13,431 bases of DNA from Mesotoga sp. UBA6090 (GCF_002435945.1 NZ_DIXC01000020.1:1-13431), one strand, 5' to 3'; shown: positions 1 through 8,293, counted from the stretch's first letter. The notes: generated from the letters alone by a model not told the origin. Numbers and translations are program-made.

Positions 1-2
1 TC

Positions 3-845
3 ACTGGAGTTACGAATATTGCTCTCGAAGGTATTATGCTCATGGGAGCGTTTACCTCTATTGTTTTCACCCTCCTTTCAGGCAATGCGTGGATTGGAGT
101 TCTGATGGCAGTGATTATTGGAACAGGGTTCACCTGGTTCCACGCCTGGGCTAGCATAAGGTGGTCTGCAAACCAAATTGTCAGTGCCACTGCCCTTGTA
201 ATAATTGCCCAAGGGACAACGTCCTTTTTGATGATTCCAATATTCGGAAATGAAGGCCAGACTGATTTCATTGGTAGAGTTGCGTATCTGGAAGCCGGTT
301 GGCTGAAGGAAATTCCTTTCATTGGGGATATTTTCGGTTCTATGAGTCCTTTTACCTATCTTGCAATCATCTCCGTAGCGGCGAGCTGGTTCCTGATGTA
401 CAAGACACCTCTGGGACTGAGAATGAGAGCCGTTGGAGAAAACCCAGAGGCCGCTGATACGCTTGGAATAAACGTATTCAAGATAAGATATTTCGGGGTT
501 CTTATGAGCGGTGTCTTTGCCAGTCTTGCAGGAGCTTTTCTATCTGTTGGAGAGCTCGGAAGGTTTGTTGAGAATATGATTCATGGAAGAGGGTTTATTG
601 CTCTTGCGGCGATGATTCTGGGCAACTGGAATCCAGTGGGCGCGATGTGGGCCGCGATTTTGTTCGGAGCAGCAGAAGCGATGAATCTTCAGCTACAAAG
701 CAGTTCGATCGTTTCGGTATCTGCAAGTGTCAAACCACTTTTCAACATGCTTCCTTTTGTCGTTACACTTATAGTGGTGGGCGGTTTTATTGGGAAGACA
801 AGATCCCCGGCAGCTTCGGGAACGCCTTACGAAAAGGAATCATGA
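3..845 (+). CDS. Nucleoside-type ABC transporter permease, 5' partial
   Basis: Inner-membrane permease of the BPD_transp_2 class, closest in feel to the second permease (NupQ/YufQ type) of BmpA-dependent nucleoside importers. It would pass nucleosides or a similar small solute across the membrane with a partner permease, an ATPase and a lipoprotein binding protein, none of which is in view. The reading frame is open to the left edge: before the first ATG at 36 it reads TGVTNIALEGI, a conserved stretch of the family, so the real start is outside and roughly 25-30 residues are missing. The visible part alternates hydrophobic spans with the conserved cytoplasmic loop GLRMRAVGENPEAADTLGI, which contacts the ATPase, and carries the late motif LAAMILGNWNP. 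It ends in TGA at 843-845. Nothing follows on the same strand before the convergent gltX, so it is probably the last gene of its operon. Substrate assignment is by family only. Confidence 0.88.
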   Translation, partial: TGVTNIALEGIMLMGAFTSIVFTLLSGNAWIGVLMAVIIGTGFTWFHAWASIRWSANQIVSATALVIIAQGTTSFLMIPIFGNEGQTDFIGRVAYLEAGWLKEIPFIGDIFGSMSPFTYLAIISVAASWFLMYKTPLGLRMRAVGENPEAADTLGINVFKIRYFGVLMSGVFASLAGAFLSVGELGRFVENMIHGRGFIALAAMILGNWNPVGAMWAAILFGAAEAMNLQLQSSSIVSVSASVKPLFNMLPFVVTLIVVGGFIGKTRSPAASGTPYEKES

Positions 846-878
846 TAAAAAGGAAGAGGCCCCTCGCGGCCTCCTCTC
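846..878 (-). terminator. Intrinsic terminator of the gltX operon
   Basis: A G+C-rich stem, GAGGCC at 856-861 with GGCCTC at 868-873 and a 6-nt loop, extends outward through partly paired bases. On the minus strand it is followed by a run of five T (A-run at 847-851). It starts immediately after the gltX stop at 879-881, so it should end the eight-gene minus-strand transcript. There is no T-run on the plus side, so it is less likely to serve the permease gene. Confidence 0.7.
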
Positions 879-2327
879 CTACGCCATCCTTAGTGCCCGC
901 TGAAGTCGATTAAGCGTCTTATTTCTTCCAAGAAGAAATATAACATCTACAAGTTCGGGCCCTTCTTCGGTCGATGTAAGGATATACCTTAAAGTCATGT
1001 AGAAACCCTTTCTATCTGGTTTCATCTCTTTTATGATAGCTCTAATAGTCCCGACTATTTCATCATTATTCCAGGAATCGAGATATTCTACTCTATCTTT
1101 AAAGGCTTCAAGAGCCCTGTAAACTCCCTTTTCGCTATCATTGGATGGACTGAAAGGAGTCAACTCAGGGTCGTCGAAATACAACCTCATTTTCTCGGGT
1201 ACTTCAGAAAGTGTCTCAACACCTTTTCGAACAGAGTCAATAGCTCTTCTTAACCATTTTCTGTTTGCAACAACCTCTTCTGAAGTCATAAGATTCGATT
1301 CCACAATGAAGGGGATTGTCAGATTCGTTATCCTGTCAAGATCGGTCTCTCGAATGTAAACCCCATTCATCCACCTTAACTTGGCATCGTCAAAGATCGC
1401 CGCGCTTGTATTGACCCTTTCAATAGTGAAGCTTTCAACTATCTCCTCATGCCGCAGAATCTCTTTCCCATCCGGATGCGACCAACCCAACAAAGCAAGA
1501 AAATTGAAGAACGCTTCAGGCAGAAATCCCTTTTCTCTGAACTGCTCGACCGAGGTATCGCCATGCCTTTTGCTGAGCTTCTTACCATCAGGTCCGAGAA
1601 TCATAGACACATGGGCGAACGAGGGTATTGGAACCCCAAAGGCTTCATACAGAGCCAGTTGCCTCAGTGTATTTGAAAGATGGTCGTCTCCTCTTATTAC
1701 GTGAGAAATCTCCATCGAGATATCGTCGGCAACTACAGCGAAGTTGTAGATTGGCTGCCCGTTGGAACGCATGATCACGAAATCACCTATCGCCCCCTCT
1801 TTGAAGACGACTTCGCCCTTTATCTTGTCCGAAAGCAGGTACTCCTTGCGGGGCATTTTGAAGAAGACAACAGGATTCAGCTGTCTTGATTCAAATTCCG
1901 ATACTCTATCGGCCGAATTGAAGGACTCTAGCATCACTTGATCGTAGTGTGGAGCTTTCCCTTCAGAAAGAAGCTTGTCGTGCAGTTCTTCTATCTCCTC
2001 CGGATAAGCGTAAACCTTATAGGCCAGACCCCTTTCAAGGAGATCTCTGACCATGTCTCTGTAAATCTCTCCCCTTTCACTTTGCCTGTACGGTCCAAAA
2101 GCGCCACCGACATCTGGTCCCTCGTCCCATGTAATGCCCAACCACAGAAGTGCTTCCATCAGTTGTTCTTCGAACTCCTTCGTAGATCTAGAAATATCTG
2201 TATCTTCAACTCGTAGAACAAGCTTCCCTGCATAGTGCTTTGCGTACAGATAGTTAAAAAGCGCAGTTCTTGCTCCACCGACATGAAGAAATCCAGTAGG
2301 GCTGGGAGCAAATCTCACTCTAATCAT
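879..2327 (-). CDS. gltX: Glutamyl-tRNA synthetase
   Basis: Class I aminoacyl-tRNA synthetase that charges tRNA with glutamate using ATP in the cytoplasm. From the chosen ATG (2327) the protein is 482 aa and begins MIRVRFAPSPTG, the classic GluRS N-terminus. The HIGH-type signature reads HVGG at about 15-18, and the KMSKS-type loop reads KLSKR at about 250-254, followed by HGD as in bacterial GluRS. The cysteine-rich zinc site found in some GluRS is absent: the segment near residue 100 reads YKVYAYPEE. An upstream TTG at 2348 would add seven residues not typical of the family, so the ATG is preferred. Its start overlaps the Nudix gene by 8 bp, implying translational coupling, and it is last in the operon. 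Thermotogota often carry two GluRS paralogues, one of which can charge tRNA-Gln; which type this is cannot be told from sequence reading alone. Confidence 0.96.
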   Translation of the reverse strand: MIRVRFAPSPTGFLHVGGARTALFNYLYAKHYAGKLVLRVEDTDISRSTKEFEEQLMEALLWLGITWDEGPDVGGAFGPYRQSERGEIYRDMVRDLLERGLAYKVYAYPEEIEELHDKLLSEGKAPHYDQVMLESFNSADRVSEFESRQLNPVVFFKMPRKEYLLSDKIKGEVVFKEGAIGDFVIMRSNGQPIYNFAVVADDISMEISHVIRGDDHLSNTLRQLALYEAFGVPIPSFAHVSMILGPDGKKLSKRHGDTSVEQFREKGFLPEAFFNFLALLGWSHPDGKEILRHEEIVESFTIERVNTSAAIFDDAKLRWMNGVYIRETDLDRITNLTIPFIVESNLMTSEEVVANRKWLRRAIDSVRKGVETLSEVPEKMRLYFDDPELTPFSPSNDSEKGVYRALEAFKDRVEYLDSWNNDEIVGTIRAIIKEMKPDRKGFYMTLRYILTSTEEGPELVDVIFLLGRNKTLNRLQRALRMA

Positions 2328-2856
2328 CACAATCACTTTCCTTTCCAAGAAAAGCGAGCAAAATACCTGAGATCGTTTTGCTGTCAGTTATCTGCCCGTC
2401 GATTATCATTTCGATTGCCTCTTTGGTGTCAATCACAACCGGTTCCACAAACTCACCCACATCGGGACTCGGATCCTGAACCCTTTCAACTTCCGAAAAA
2501 TAGATGTGTATTATCTCATCGGAAAAACCAGGCGAAGTCTCAATCGTTGCCAGTTTACGCAGATCTTTCGGAATGTATCCCGTCTCCTCCAGTAACTCTC
2601 TTCGGGCACATTCTTCAGGACTCTCGCCTGCATCCAGTTTTCCTGCCGGAATTTCGAGCGTAGACTTCTGAACCGGGAAACGGAATTGCTTGACAAGAAG
2701 TAATTTGCTTCCGGAAACCGCAACAATTGCCACTGCTCCGGAATGCCTTACTACCTCTCTAGATGCAGTGCTTCCATCCTGCAAAGTTACAGTATGCTTC
2801 TCAAGTTTGAGGATTCTGCCAGAGAAGATTTCTTCCTTCCCAGTTGAAAGCTCCAT
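2320..2856 (-). CDS. Nudix hydrolase, ADP-ribose pyrophosphatase type
   Basis: Cytoplasmic Nudix-family pyrophosphohydrolase, most likely cleaving ADP-ribose to AMP and ribose 5-phosphate. The complete Nudix box (G-x5-E-x7-R-E-U-x-E-E-x-G-U) lies at about residues 72-94: GKLDAGE, then RELLEETGY. The upstream stretch VKQFRFPVQKSTLEIPAG is typical of the ADP-ribose pyrophosphatase branch (NudF-like). The chosen ATG at 2856 gives 178 aa. It lies one base after the cdd stop and has GGAG seven bases upstream; the frame stays open further upstream, but that part overlaps cdd and reads as non-family sequence. The neighbour cdd supports a nucleotide salvage or clean-up role. Substrate specificity within the Nudix family is inferred and could extend to other nucleoside diphosphate derivatives. 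Confidence 0.92.
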   Translation of the reverse strand: MELSTGKEEIFSGRILKLEKHTVTLQDGSTASREVVRHSGAVAIVAVSGSKLLLVKQFRFPVQKSTLEIPAGKLDAGESPEECARRELLEETGYIPKDLRKLATIETSPGFSDEIIHIYFSEVERVQDPSPDVGEFVEPVVIDTKEAIEMIIDGQITDSKTISGILLAFLGKESDCDD

Positions 2857-2857
2857 C

Positions 2858-3250
2858 TTACTTCTCCATCTCGAAATGAAACGGCAGTAGCTCATAGGAG
2901 GTTGTCCTGACAATCCTTTCATCTCCTACAAGAATTACTTCGAAGTCGCCGAATTCCACCATGAACTGTCTGCATGCGCCACATGGGGAGGTTGGCTCCT
3001 TCTGGTTGCTTACTATGGCAATGCTCCTGAATTTCCTGTAACCTTTTGAAACTGCAGATACTATTGCCGCTCTTTCTGCACACATGGAGAGTCCGTATGA
3101 ACCGTTCTCCACATTAGTTCCAACGAAAACCTCCCCCTCCACTGTCAACAGTGCCGCTCCGACCGGAAATCTCGAGTAGGGGGAATATGATCTATCCTTT
3201 GCCTCAATAGCCTTCTGTATTAGTGCTTTCTCCTCTGAAGTTTCTTTCAT
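2858..3250 (-). CDS. cdd: Cytidine deaminase
   Basis: Zinc-dependent deaminase converting cytidine or deoxycytidine to uridine or deoxyuridine in pyrimidine salvage. From the chosen ATG (3250) it is 130 aa, the length of the small homotetrameric class. Zinc ligands and catalytic base are all visible: C57-A-E59 in MCAERAA, and C90-G-A-C93 in SPCGACRQ. The substrate-binding FPVGAAL and NVENGSYG segments are also intact. The start is set by a near-perfect AGGAGG at 3258-3263 with a 7-nt spacer; a start seven codons upstream at 3271 lacks this. The first 47 bp overlap the end of the CBS-domain gene in another frame, and the stop is one base from the Nudix start, so these genes should be co-translated. 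Confidence 0.96.
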   Translation of the reverse strand: MKETSEEKALIQKAIEAKDRSYSPYSRFPVGAALLTVEGEVFVGTNVENGSYGLSMCAERAAIVSAVSKGYRKFRSIAIVSNQKEPTSPCGACRQFMVEFGDFEVILVGDERIVRTTSYELLPFHFEMEK

Positions 3251-4571
3251 CAACGCCCCTCCTGTCAACATTGAGTCTGATCTTCTCTACTTTATTCTTT
3301 CCAGCCGCAAGGATTTCGAAAGTGAAACCATTTACGATTATCTTTTCTCCCACTTCTGGAAATCTCTCAAGAACTTCAAGCAGGTACCCACCTATTGTCT
3401 CAAATTCAGTATTGGGAAATGGCTGTTCCAGTTCTCTCTCTATATCATTAATCGGAGTCATTCCATCAACAATATACTCATTTTCACCAAGTCTCTCTAT
3501 CATCATCTCTTCTGACTCCTCATCGTACTCATCGAGGATCTCGCCTGTGAGTTCCTCTATAACATCTTCCATGGTGATTATTCCTGCCGTTCCTCCATAC
3601 TCATCAATGACCACCGCAAGATGATTTTTCTTCTCTCGGAATTCTCTCAGCAGATCGTCGACTTTTTTCGTTTCGGGCACGAAATACGGAGCTCTCATTA
3701 TCTCTTCAACATGAATATTCTGAAGAACGTTATTGTCCTTTCTTTCTAGAATGAAATTCAGCAGGTCTTTGGCGTAGCATACGCCAACGATTCTATCAAT
3801 GTTCTCCCTGTAAATCGGATATCTCGAATAGCCTTCTGATTGGACAAGTTCCATCAAATCTATTAGCGGCTGTTCTTCCTCCAGCGCCTCGATCTCTACT
3901 CGAGGAGTCATTATCTCTTTTACTGAGATGTCTTTCAATTCCAAAGTTCTCTTCATTATCATTCTTTCTTCCGATTGGAGTACTCCCTCTTCATGACCGG
4001 CATCTACGGCAGATCTTATCTCGTCCTCAGTAATAAATGGTGCGAAATCGGCCTTCTTTCCCCCAACAACTACTATGAAAAAATTCGAGATGTGTAATAA
4101 GAGCCACAAGAGAGGTTTCAAGATCACAGTGATTACAGTGATTACCGTTATCATTCTTCTGAAGAATCTCTCTGAATTCTCACGTGCGAAAATCTTCGGA
4201 GTTATCTCTCCAAACACCAGAATGAGAAAAGTCATGATTCCTGTAACAAGCGCAGCGGCAATTCCAGCCGAATTATTCGGAAGAAGTCGAAGTGCAATTA
4301 AAGTCGCGAGTGACGAAGAAAGGATATTTACAACATTGTTCATCACAAGTATGGCTGTAAGAACTGAATTCGGGTTATCGATAAAGTATTTCACCGACCC
4401 GCTGAAGCGCTTTTCTTTGCTATCCATAAGATCGCGTAGTTTCAATTTGCTCATGGTCATGAGAGCCGTTTCTGTTCCAGAGAAGACGCCCGAAAGGTAA
4501 AGAAGAAAGCCAAGTAGTACTAAATTCAATAAGAGCGAAACAGGATCCCCGCTACTAGTAGGGTCTTCCAC
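3204..4571 (-). CDS. CNNM/CBS/CorC-domain membrane protein (HlyC/CorC family)
   Basis: Membrane protein of the DUF21 (CNNM)–CBS–CorC_HlyC family, linked in other bacteria to magnesium or cobalt efflux and ion homeostasis. Four hydrophobic segments (about residues 10-32, 66-92, 100-122 and 139-167 counted from the GTG) form the CNNM domain, including FGEITPKIFA, the conserved E-x-x-P-K motif. Two CBS domains follow: the first contains IMTPRVEIEAL and YSRYPIY, the second IMRAPYFVPE and VVIDEYGGTAGIITMEDV. A C-terminal CorC_HlyC domain ends the protein. The frame opens with a TTG (4595) that overlaps the rlmH stop but has no ribosome binding site. A GTG at 4571 has GGAGG 12 bases upstream and is preferred, leaving the exact start uncertain. 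A 9-bp tandem repeat in the last transmembrane segment gives ITVITVITV. The transported ion is inferred only. Confidence 0.92.
   Translation of the reverse strand: MEDPTSSGDPVSLLLNLVLLGFLLYLSGVFSGTETALMTMSKLKLRDLMDSKEKRFSGSVKYFIDNPNSVLTAILVMNNVVNILSSSLATLIALRLLPNNSAGIAAALVTGIMTFLILVFGEITPKIFARENSERFFRRMITVITVITVILKPLLWLLLHISNFFIVVVGGKKADFAPFITEDEIRSAVDAGHEEGVLQSEERMIMKRTLELKDISVKEIMTPRVEIEALEEEQPLIDLMELVQSEGYSRYPIYRENIDRIVGVCYAKDLLNFILERKDNNVLQNIHVEEIMRAPYFVPETKKVDDLLREFREKKNHLAVVIDEYGGTAGIITMEDVIEELTGEILDEYDEESEEMMIERLGENEYIVDGMTPINDIERELEQPFPNTEFETIGGYLLEVLERFPEVGEKIIVNGFTFEILAAGKNKVEKIRLNVDRRGVDERNFRGESTNTEGY
3258..3263 (-). promoter_or_regulatory. Ribosome binding site of cdd inside the upstream gene
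   Basis: AGGAGG on the minus strand, seven bases before the cdd ATG at 3250. It lies within the coding sequence of the CBS-domain protein that ends at 3204, so it decides the cdd start and implies a true 47-bp gene overlap. Confidence 0.75.
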
Positions 4572-4591
4572 TTCTAATTTGCACCTCCAGA

Positions 4592-5059
4592 TCAATAATG
4601 ATACGGTCTGTTGTCCAGAATGGTGAATCCCCTGAAGAGCTGCTCCAGAAGTACGAGAACAGCCATTTCATGAGTAAATGTCATTCTTGACAAAGACAAC
4701 TTCTGCCACCCTTTAGAAAGAACCTCTTCACTAAAACCTAACGGTCCTCCGATGAAGAAAGACAGACTACTTACTCCTATATTTTGCCACTTTTCAAGCA
4801 TTCGTGCAAACTCTTCTGATGAGTATTGTTCTCCCCGATCGTCAAGAAGGACAATTGTGTCGTACGGGCTGGCAATTTTCAGATACCTTTTTCCTTCTTT
4901 CTCTTTAACCTTTTCCCTCTCCCTAAGGGTTTTGCCACCCAGCGGGAAACACTCAAGATCAACTCTTGCAAAGCTCGTAAGCCATTTTCTGTACTGTTCG
5001 ATCCCTTCAACGATAAAATGCGACTTCGGCTTTCCCGTAACAACAACCTTTATATTCAT
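4592..5059 (-). CDS. rlmH: 23S rRNA pseudouridine-1915 N3 methyltransferase
   Basis: SPOUT-class methyltransferase that uses S-adenosylmethionine to methylate pseudouridine 1915 in helix 69 of 23S rRNA on the 70S ribosome. At 155 aa it is full length for RlmH. The trefoil-knot cofactor site is visible as FFIGGPLGF near residue 102. It is followed by LSLSRMTFTHEMAVLVLLEQ and the signature tail ending in RPYHY at the very C-terminus. The N-terminal beta strand (MNIKVVVTGK) also fits. Its ATG overlaps the hutI stop as ATGA, a classic coupled junction, and a separate ribosome binding site is weak. The link with the histidine genes is probably only co-transcription. Confidence 0.96.
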   Translation of the reverse strand: MNIKVVVTGKPKSHFIVEGIEQYRKWLTSFARVDLECFPLGGKTLREREKVKEKEGKRYLKIASPYDTIVLLDDRGEQYSSEEFARMLEKWQNIGVSSLSFFIGGPLGFSEEVLSKGWQKLSLSRMTFTHEMAVLVLLEQLFRGFTILDNRPYHY

Positions 5060-6267
5060 CTTAGCCTGTTCCCGTTCTTAATTACACCTTCTACAAGATC
5101 CATGGAGAAATTGTAGACTATTTCACGATAATCTTCTGCTCTTATTAGCACCATATCTGCATCGTATCCAACCTCAAGCCTGCCCTTCTTATTCTCAAGG
5201 CACAACGCCTTTGCACTGTTCGCAGTATAGGCATTTATAGCCTCTTCAACAGAAAGACCACAACGAGAGACCGCCAGGAAGATAATGAAAAACGGATCGA
5301 ATATATTGCAGGAGCCCGGATTAAAATCCGATGCTATCGCTACTATTGCCCCGAGATCTATTAGTTTCCGGCCTTTGGCAAAAGGCTCATTGAGAAAGAA
5401 TGAAGTCCCCGGAAGAAGAGTAGCCACTGTCTCACTTTCTGCCAGAAGGGCTAAAGTCTCATCGTCAGCCGAAATGAGATGATCTGCCGAAATAGCTCCC
5501 AATTCAACTGCCAGTCTTCCTCCGCCTGAGGCTGAAAGTTCGTCAGCATGGAGCTTCACTTTGAAACCCTTCTCTTTTGCCTTCATCAGGTATTGTCTGG
5601 ACTGATCTTCGTCGAAGACCCCGTTCTCACAGAAGATATCTATCGTGTCTGTTAGTCCCACCAGATCATCGAACATTTCTGCCATTAGATCCAGGAATTC
5701 TCCTGCTGATCTATACTCTTCAGTTACTGCATGAGCACCCAGAAAAGTTGGAACAACATCGACCGGATGAATGGAATCTAGTGCTCTCAAGACCTTCAAC
5801 TGCTTAAGCTCATTTTCCCTATCCAGACCATATCCACTCTTCCCTTCAACCGTTGTAACACCGAGTGAGAGCATAGAATCTAGAAAATCTAATGACTCGG
5901 CAAGGATTCTTGTTGCCGAAGCCTTTCTGACCTCTTTTACGGTAGATCTGATACCTCCGCCGGCGTTCATTATATCCATATAGCTCTTCCCGGAGAGGCG
6001 CATAATGAACTCGCCGCTCCTGCTTCCAACAAACGGGATATGTGTGTGACAGTCAACGAAACCCGGGATGACAACGGATTGCCTGCCGTCAATGTACTGG
6101 TCAGCCTTCACGTATTCCTGGCCGACGTAAGATATCTTTCCTCCGTCTATAGCGATGTTCACATCGTGCTTTATCTCGAGAAAAGACATCTCTTTGCCCC
6201 GGAGCGGGCCAGCCTTTGGAGGAGATGCGACCTGTCGAATATTCAGAATAGCGAGCTCGGAAGGCAT
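5056..6267 (-). CDS. hutI: Imidazolonepropionase
   Basis: Amidohydrolase-superfamily enzyme hydrolysing 4-imidazolone-5-propanoate to N-formimino-L-glutamate, the third step of histidine degradation. At 403 aa it is normal length. The metal and substrate residues are in place: HTH at about 74-76 followed by IPFVGSRSGEF, GGGIRSTV, KSGYGLD, AHAV with H179, H240-A-D-E243, SADHL, and D314 in ASDFNPGS. The start at 6267 lies two bases after the ftcD stop, with an AGGG-type site about ten bases upstream. It overlaps rlmH by 4 bp. Its product is the substrate of the FtcD encoded just upstream, so the two genes form a functional pair; the first two enzymes of the pathway (HutH, HutU) are not in the window. 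Confidence 0.97.
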   Translation of the reverse strand: MPSELAILNIRQVASPPKAGPLRGKEMSFLEIKHDVNIAIDGGKISYVGQEYVKADQYIDGRQSVVIPGFVDCHTHIPFVGSRSGEFIMRLSGKSYMDIMNAGGGIRSTVKEVRKASATRILAESLDFLDSMLSLGVTTVEGKSGYGLDRENELKQLKVLRALDSIHPVDVVPTFLGAHAVTEEYRSAGEFLDLMAEMFDDLVGLTDTIDIFCENGVFDEDQSRQYLMKAKEKGFKVKLHADELSASGGGRLAVELGAISADHLISADDETLALLAESETVATLLPGTSFFLNEPFAKGRKLIDLGAIVAIASDFNPGSCNIFDPFFIIFLAVSRCGLSVEEAINAYTANSAKALCLENKKGRLEVGYDADMVLIRAEDYREIVYNFSMDLVEGVIKNGNRLR

Positions 6268-6269
6268 TT

Positions 6270-7184
6270 TTATTTATCCCTATCTGCGATGAAGTCCAGC
6301 ACCCTTTTCTCGAGAATCGTAGAACATGAGAACTTTTCCAGTCTTAAGTAGTGCTCAGCAACCTCGGCAAGCGCTTGTAAAGGAGTAAGACCGACGATTT
6401 CGGAGCCAACGATCGGAACACCGTATCTCTCTGCTTCTGACTTTATTACTTCAAAAACCCTAAAGAGAGGCGTCTTTTTGTAGTTCGTCATGTTCATCGA
6501 AATCTGAACAATGTCTCTGTCCTCTAGTCTGAACCCAAGAGCTTTCACGTAGCGAAATCCTCCGCTTATATGCCTTACTGATCTAGAAATTCTGTCTGCA
6601 ATCTCGATCTTATCAGTTCCCAAATTAACGTTGAAAGCAATCAAGTATTCTCTGCAACCTATAGCGACCACTCCCGCAGACGGATGAATCTCTGAAGGAC
6701 CAAAGTCGGGTTTCCACTGCGCGCTTTCAATCTTCGAAGCAAAATTCTCAAATTCCCCTTTTCTGATGTTTGAAAGACTTACCCGTTCAGGTAGAGATGC
6801 AGAATCCTCGTACAGGTAAACGGGGATCTTAAGTTCCTCTCCTACTTTCTTTCCAAGTTTCTTTGAAAGCGTAACACAATCTTCTTTCGTCGTATTCATG
6901 ACTGGGACGAGAGGAATAACATCGGTTGCACCCATTCTTGGATGTTCACCGGAGTGGTTTCTTAAATCGATTAACTCCTCCGCCTTTTGAGTCATGTTGA
7001 ACAACGCAATCTCTACTGCTTCAGGTTCTCCAGTTATGGTAACTACAGAACGATTGTGATCTGGATCACTTGAATAATCAAGAACCCAAACGTTGTTTAC
7101 CTTCCTGGCTTCCTCAACAATCTGCTCAACTACGTCCAGTCTTCTACCCTCACTGAAATTTGGCACTGATTCTATGAGTCTCAT
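6270..7184 (-). CDS. ftcD: Glutamate formimidoyltransferase
   Basis: Transfers the formimino group of N-formimino-L-glutamate to tetrahydrofolate, yielding glutamate and 5-formimino-THF and feeding histidine breakdown into one-carbon metabolism. At 304 aa it corresponds to the formiminotransferase part only; there is no fused cyclodeaminase domain, so a separate FchA-type enzyme would be needed. Family motifs are clear: ESVPNFSEGR at the start, D-HNRSVVT around residue 42, and HPRMGATDVIPLVPV with the expected catalytic histidine at about 81. SVRHISGGFRYVKALGF appears later. The ATG at 7184 is preceded by a GAGGGGG ribosome binding site. It lies 17 nt downstream of rodA and 2 nt upstream of hutI. 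Confidence 0.96.
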   Translation of the reverse strand: MRLIESVPNFSEGRRLDVVEQIVEEARKVNNVWVLDYSSDPDHNRSVVTITGEPEAVEIALFNMTQKAEELIDLRNHSGEHPRMGATDVIPLVPVMNTTKEDCVTLSKKLGKKVGEELKIPVYLYEDSASLPERVSLSNIRKGEFENFASKIESAQWKPDFGPSEIHPSAGVVAIGCREYLIAFNVNLGTDKIEIADRISRSVRHISGGFRYVKALGFRLEDRDIVQISMNMTNYKKTPLFRVFEVIKSEAERYGVPIVGSEIVGLTPLQALAEVAEHYLRLEKFSCSTILEKRVLDFIADRDK

Positions 7185-7201
7185 TAGTACCCCCTCACAA
7201 T

Positions 7202-8293
7202 CTACGACTCTCTACGTTCTTTGTCATATTCAACCCCTTCAGTTGTGTAACTATGAACTATTCCTAACTCGAGAGCAAATATCATCGACGATGATCCGCC
7301 GTAACTTACAAAAGGCAACGGGATCCCAGTAACCGGCAGGAGTCCCAGATTCATTCCTACATTTTGAACCACGTGAAAGGCAAAAACTGCGAATATTCCG
7401 CTAAGAACTATTCTACCAAACTCGCTTCCGGTTTTTCTTGTGATCGACCAAATCCTCCACATCAGGAGCAAATACAAAGCTAGCAGCGAGACGGCTCCGA
7501 TGAAGCCCCACTCCTCACCCAAAACCGAGAAGATGAAGTCGGTGTGATCTGCTGGAACGTACCCGAACCTGTTCATAGTTCCCTGAAGCATTCCGGTGCC
7601 CTCGAGACCGCCGGAGCCAATTGCCCTGATTGCCTGTATTGTATTATAAGCTGCCCCGGAGGCGTACTCCTCGGGATGAAGGAAGCTCAACAGTCTGTCT
7701 CGCTGGTAAGGTTTGAGGCCGAACATAAAGACTATTGGCACCAGCAAAGCGATAAGAGCGGTCATTGCAATCATTAGCTTATCGTATTTCTTACTGACTA
7801 AAGTCATGAAATACCAAATGACCATAACGATAATAGTCGTTCCCAGGTCGGGCTCCAGATAGATCAGCCCAACGAAGGCACCAGTAACGAGCACACCCAG
7901 AAAGAAAAGTCCATACTTGCTCTTCCCTTCTCTGGAGTAAATATATCCAAGGAAGATTATTACGGAGAATTTTGCGAGCTCAGATGGTTGAAAACTGGCA
8001 ATGCCAAGGTCTATCCATCTTCGAGAACCTTCAACCGGAGCCAGGTATAGAACTGCGCCCAATGTGACAACAGAGAGAAACACCAACAGAAAGGAAATAC
8101 TCTTCCAAAAACCTCTCTTGACTACGTAGGCAGTAAAAACGAAAACCGCGCAAGAGAGCAGAACCCATACTAGTTGCCTGCCGAACAGGTACTCCTCTCT
8201 ATCACCAAAAGTGGCACTGTACAGCACTATGAGACCAAATATCATCAGAGAAACCATAATTGCCGGAAGCAAGAACTCAACTCTGCGCTTCAT
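7202..8293 (-). CDS. rodA: Rod-shape peptidoglycan polymerase RodA (SEDS family)
   Basis: Polytopic membrane glycosyltransferase of the SEDS family, polymerising lipid II during cell elongation together with a class B penicillin-binding protein. From the chosen ATG (8293) the protein is 363 aa with about ten hydrophobic spans. Conserved SEDS motifs are present: QPSELAK, YLEPDLGTT (with the essential Asp), GSGGLEGTGMLQG, HTDFIFSVLGEEWGFIG, and LLPVTGIPLPFVSYGGSS near the C-terminus. AGGAG five bases before the ATG fixes the start; the frame stays open 22 codons further but that N-terminus is polar and atypical. RodA rather than FtsW is preferred because the protein lacks an N-terminal extension and carries RodA-like PFVSYGGSS. 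It is the first gene of the minus-strand cluster, and its partner PBP2 and MreBCD are not in view. Confidence 0.93.
   Translation of the reverse strand: MKRRVEFLLPAIMVSLMIFGLIVLYSATFGDREEYLFGRQLVWVLLSCAVFVFTAYVVKRGFWKSISFLLVFLSVVTLGAVLYLAPVEGSRRWIDLGIASFQPSELAKFSVIIFLGYIYSREGKSKYGLFFLGVLVTGAFVGLIYLEPDLGTTIIVMVIWYFMTLVSKKYDKLMIAMTALIALLVPIVFMFGLKPYQRDRLLSFLHPEEYASGAAYNTIQAIRAIGSGGLEGTGMLQGTMNRFGYVPADHTDFIFSVLGEEWGFIGAVSLLALYLLLMWRIWSITRKTGSEFGRIVLSGIFAVFAFHVVQNVGMNLGLLPVTGIPLPFVSYGGSSSMIFALELGIVHSYTTEGVEYDKERRES

Noticed and set aside
2235..2663. Plus-strand frame of 142 codons opposite the Nudix gene and the start of gltX.
   Set aside because: It lies antisense to two genes with intact family motifs and has no recognisable protein features.
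3223..3624. Long serine-rich plus-strand frame opposite the CBS-domain gene.
   Set aside because: Composition (S, I, P runs) is what the complement of a Glu/Asp-rich coding region gives; no ribosome binding site and a well-supported gene lies on the other strand.
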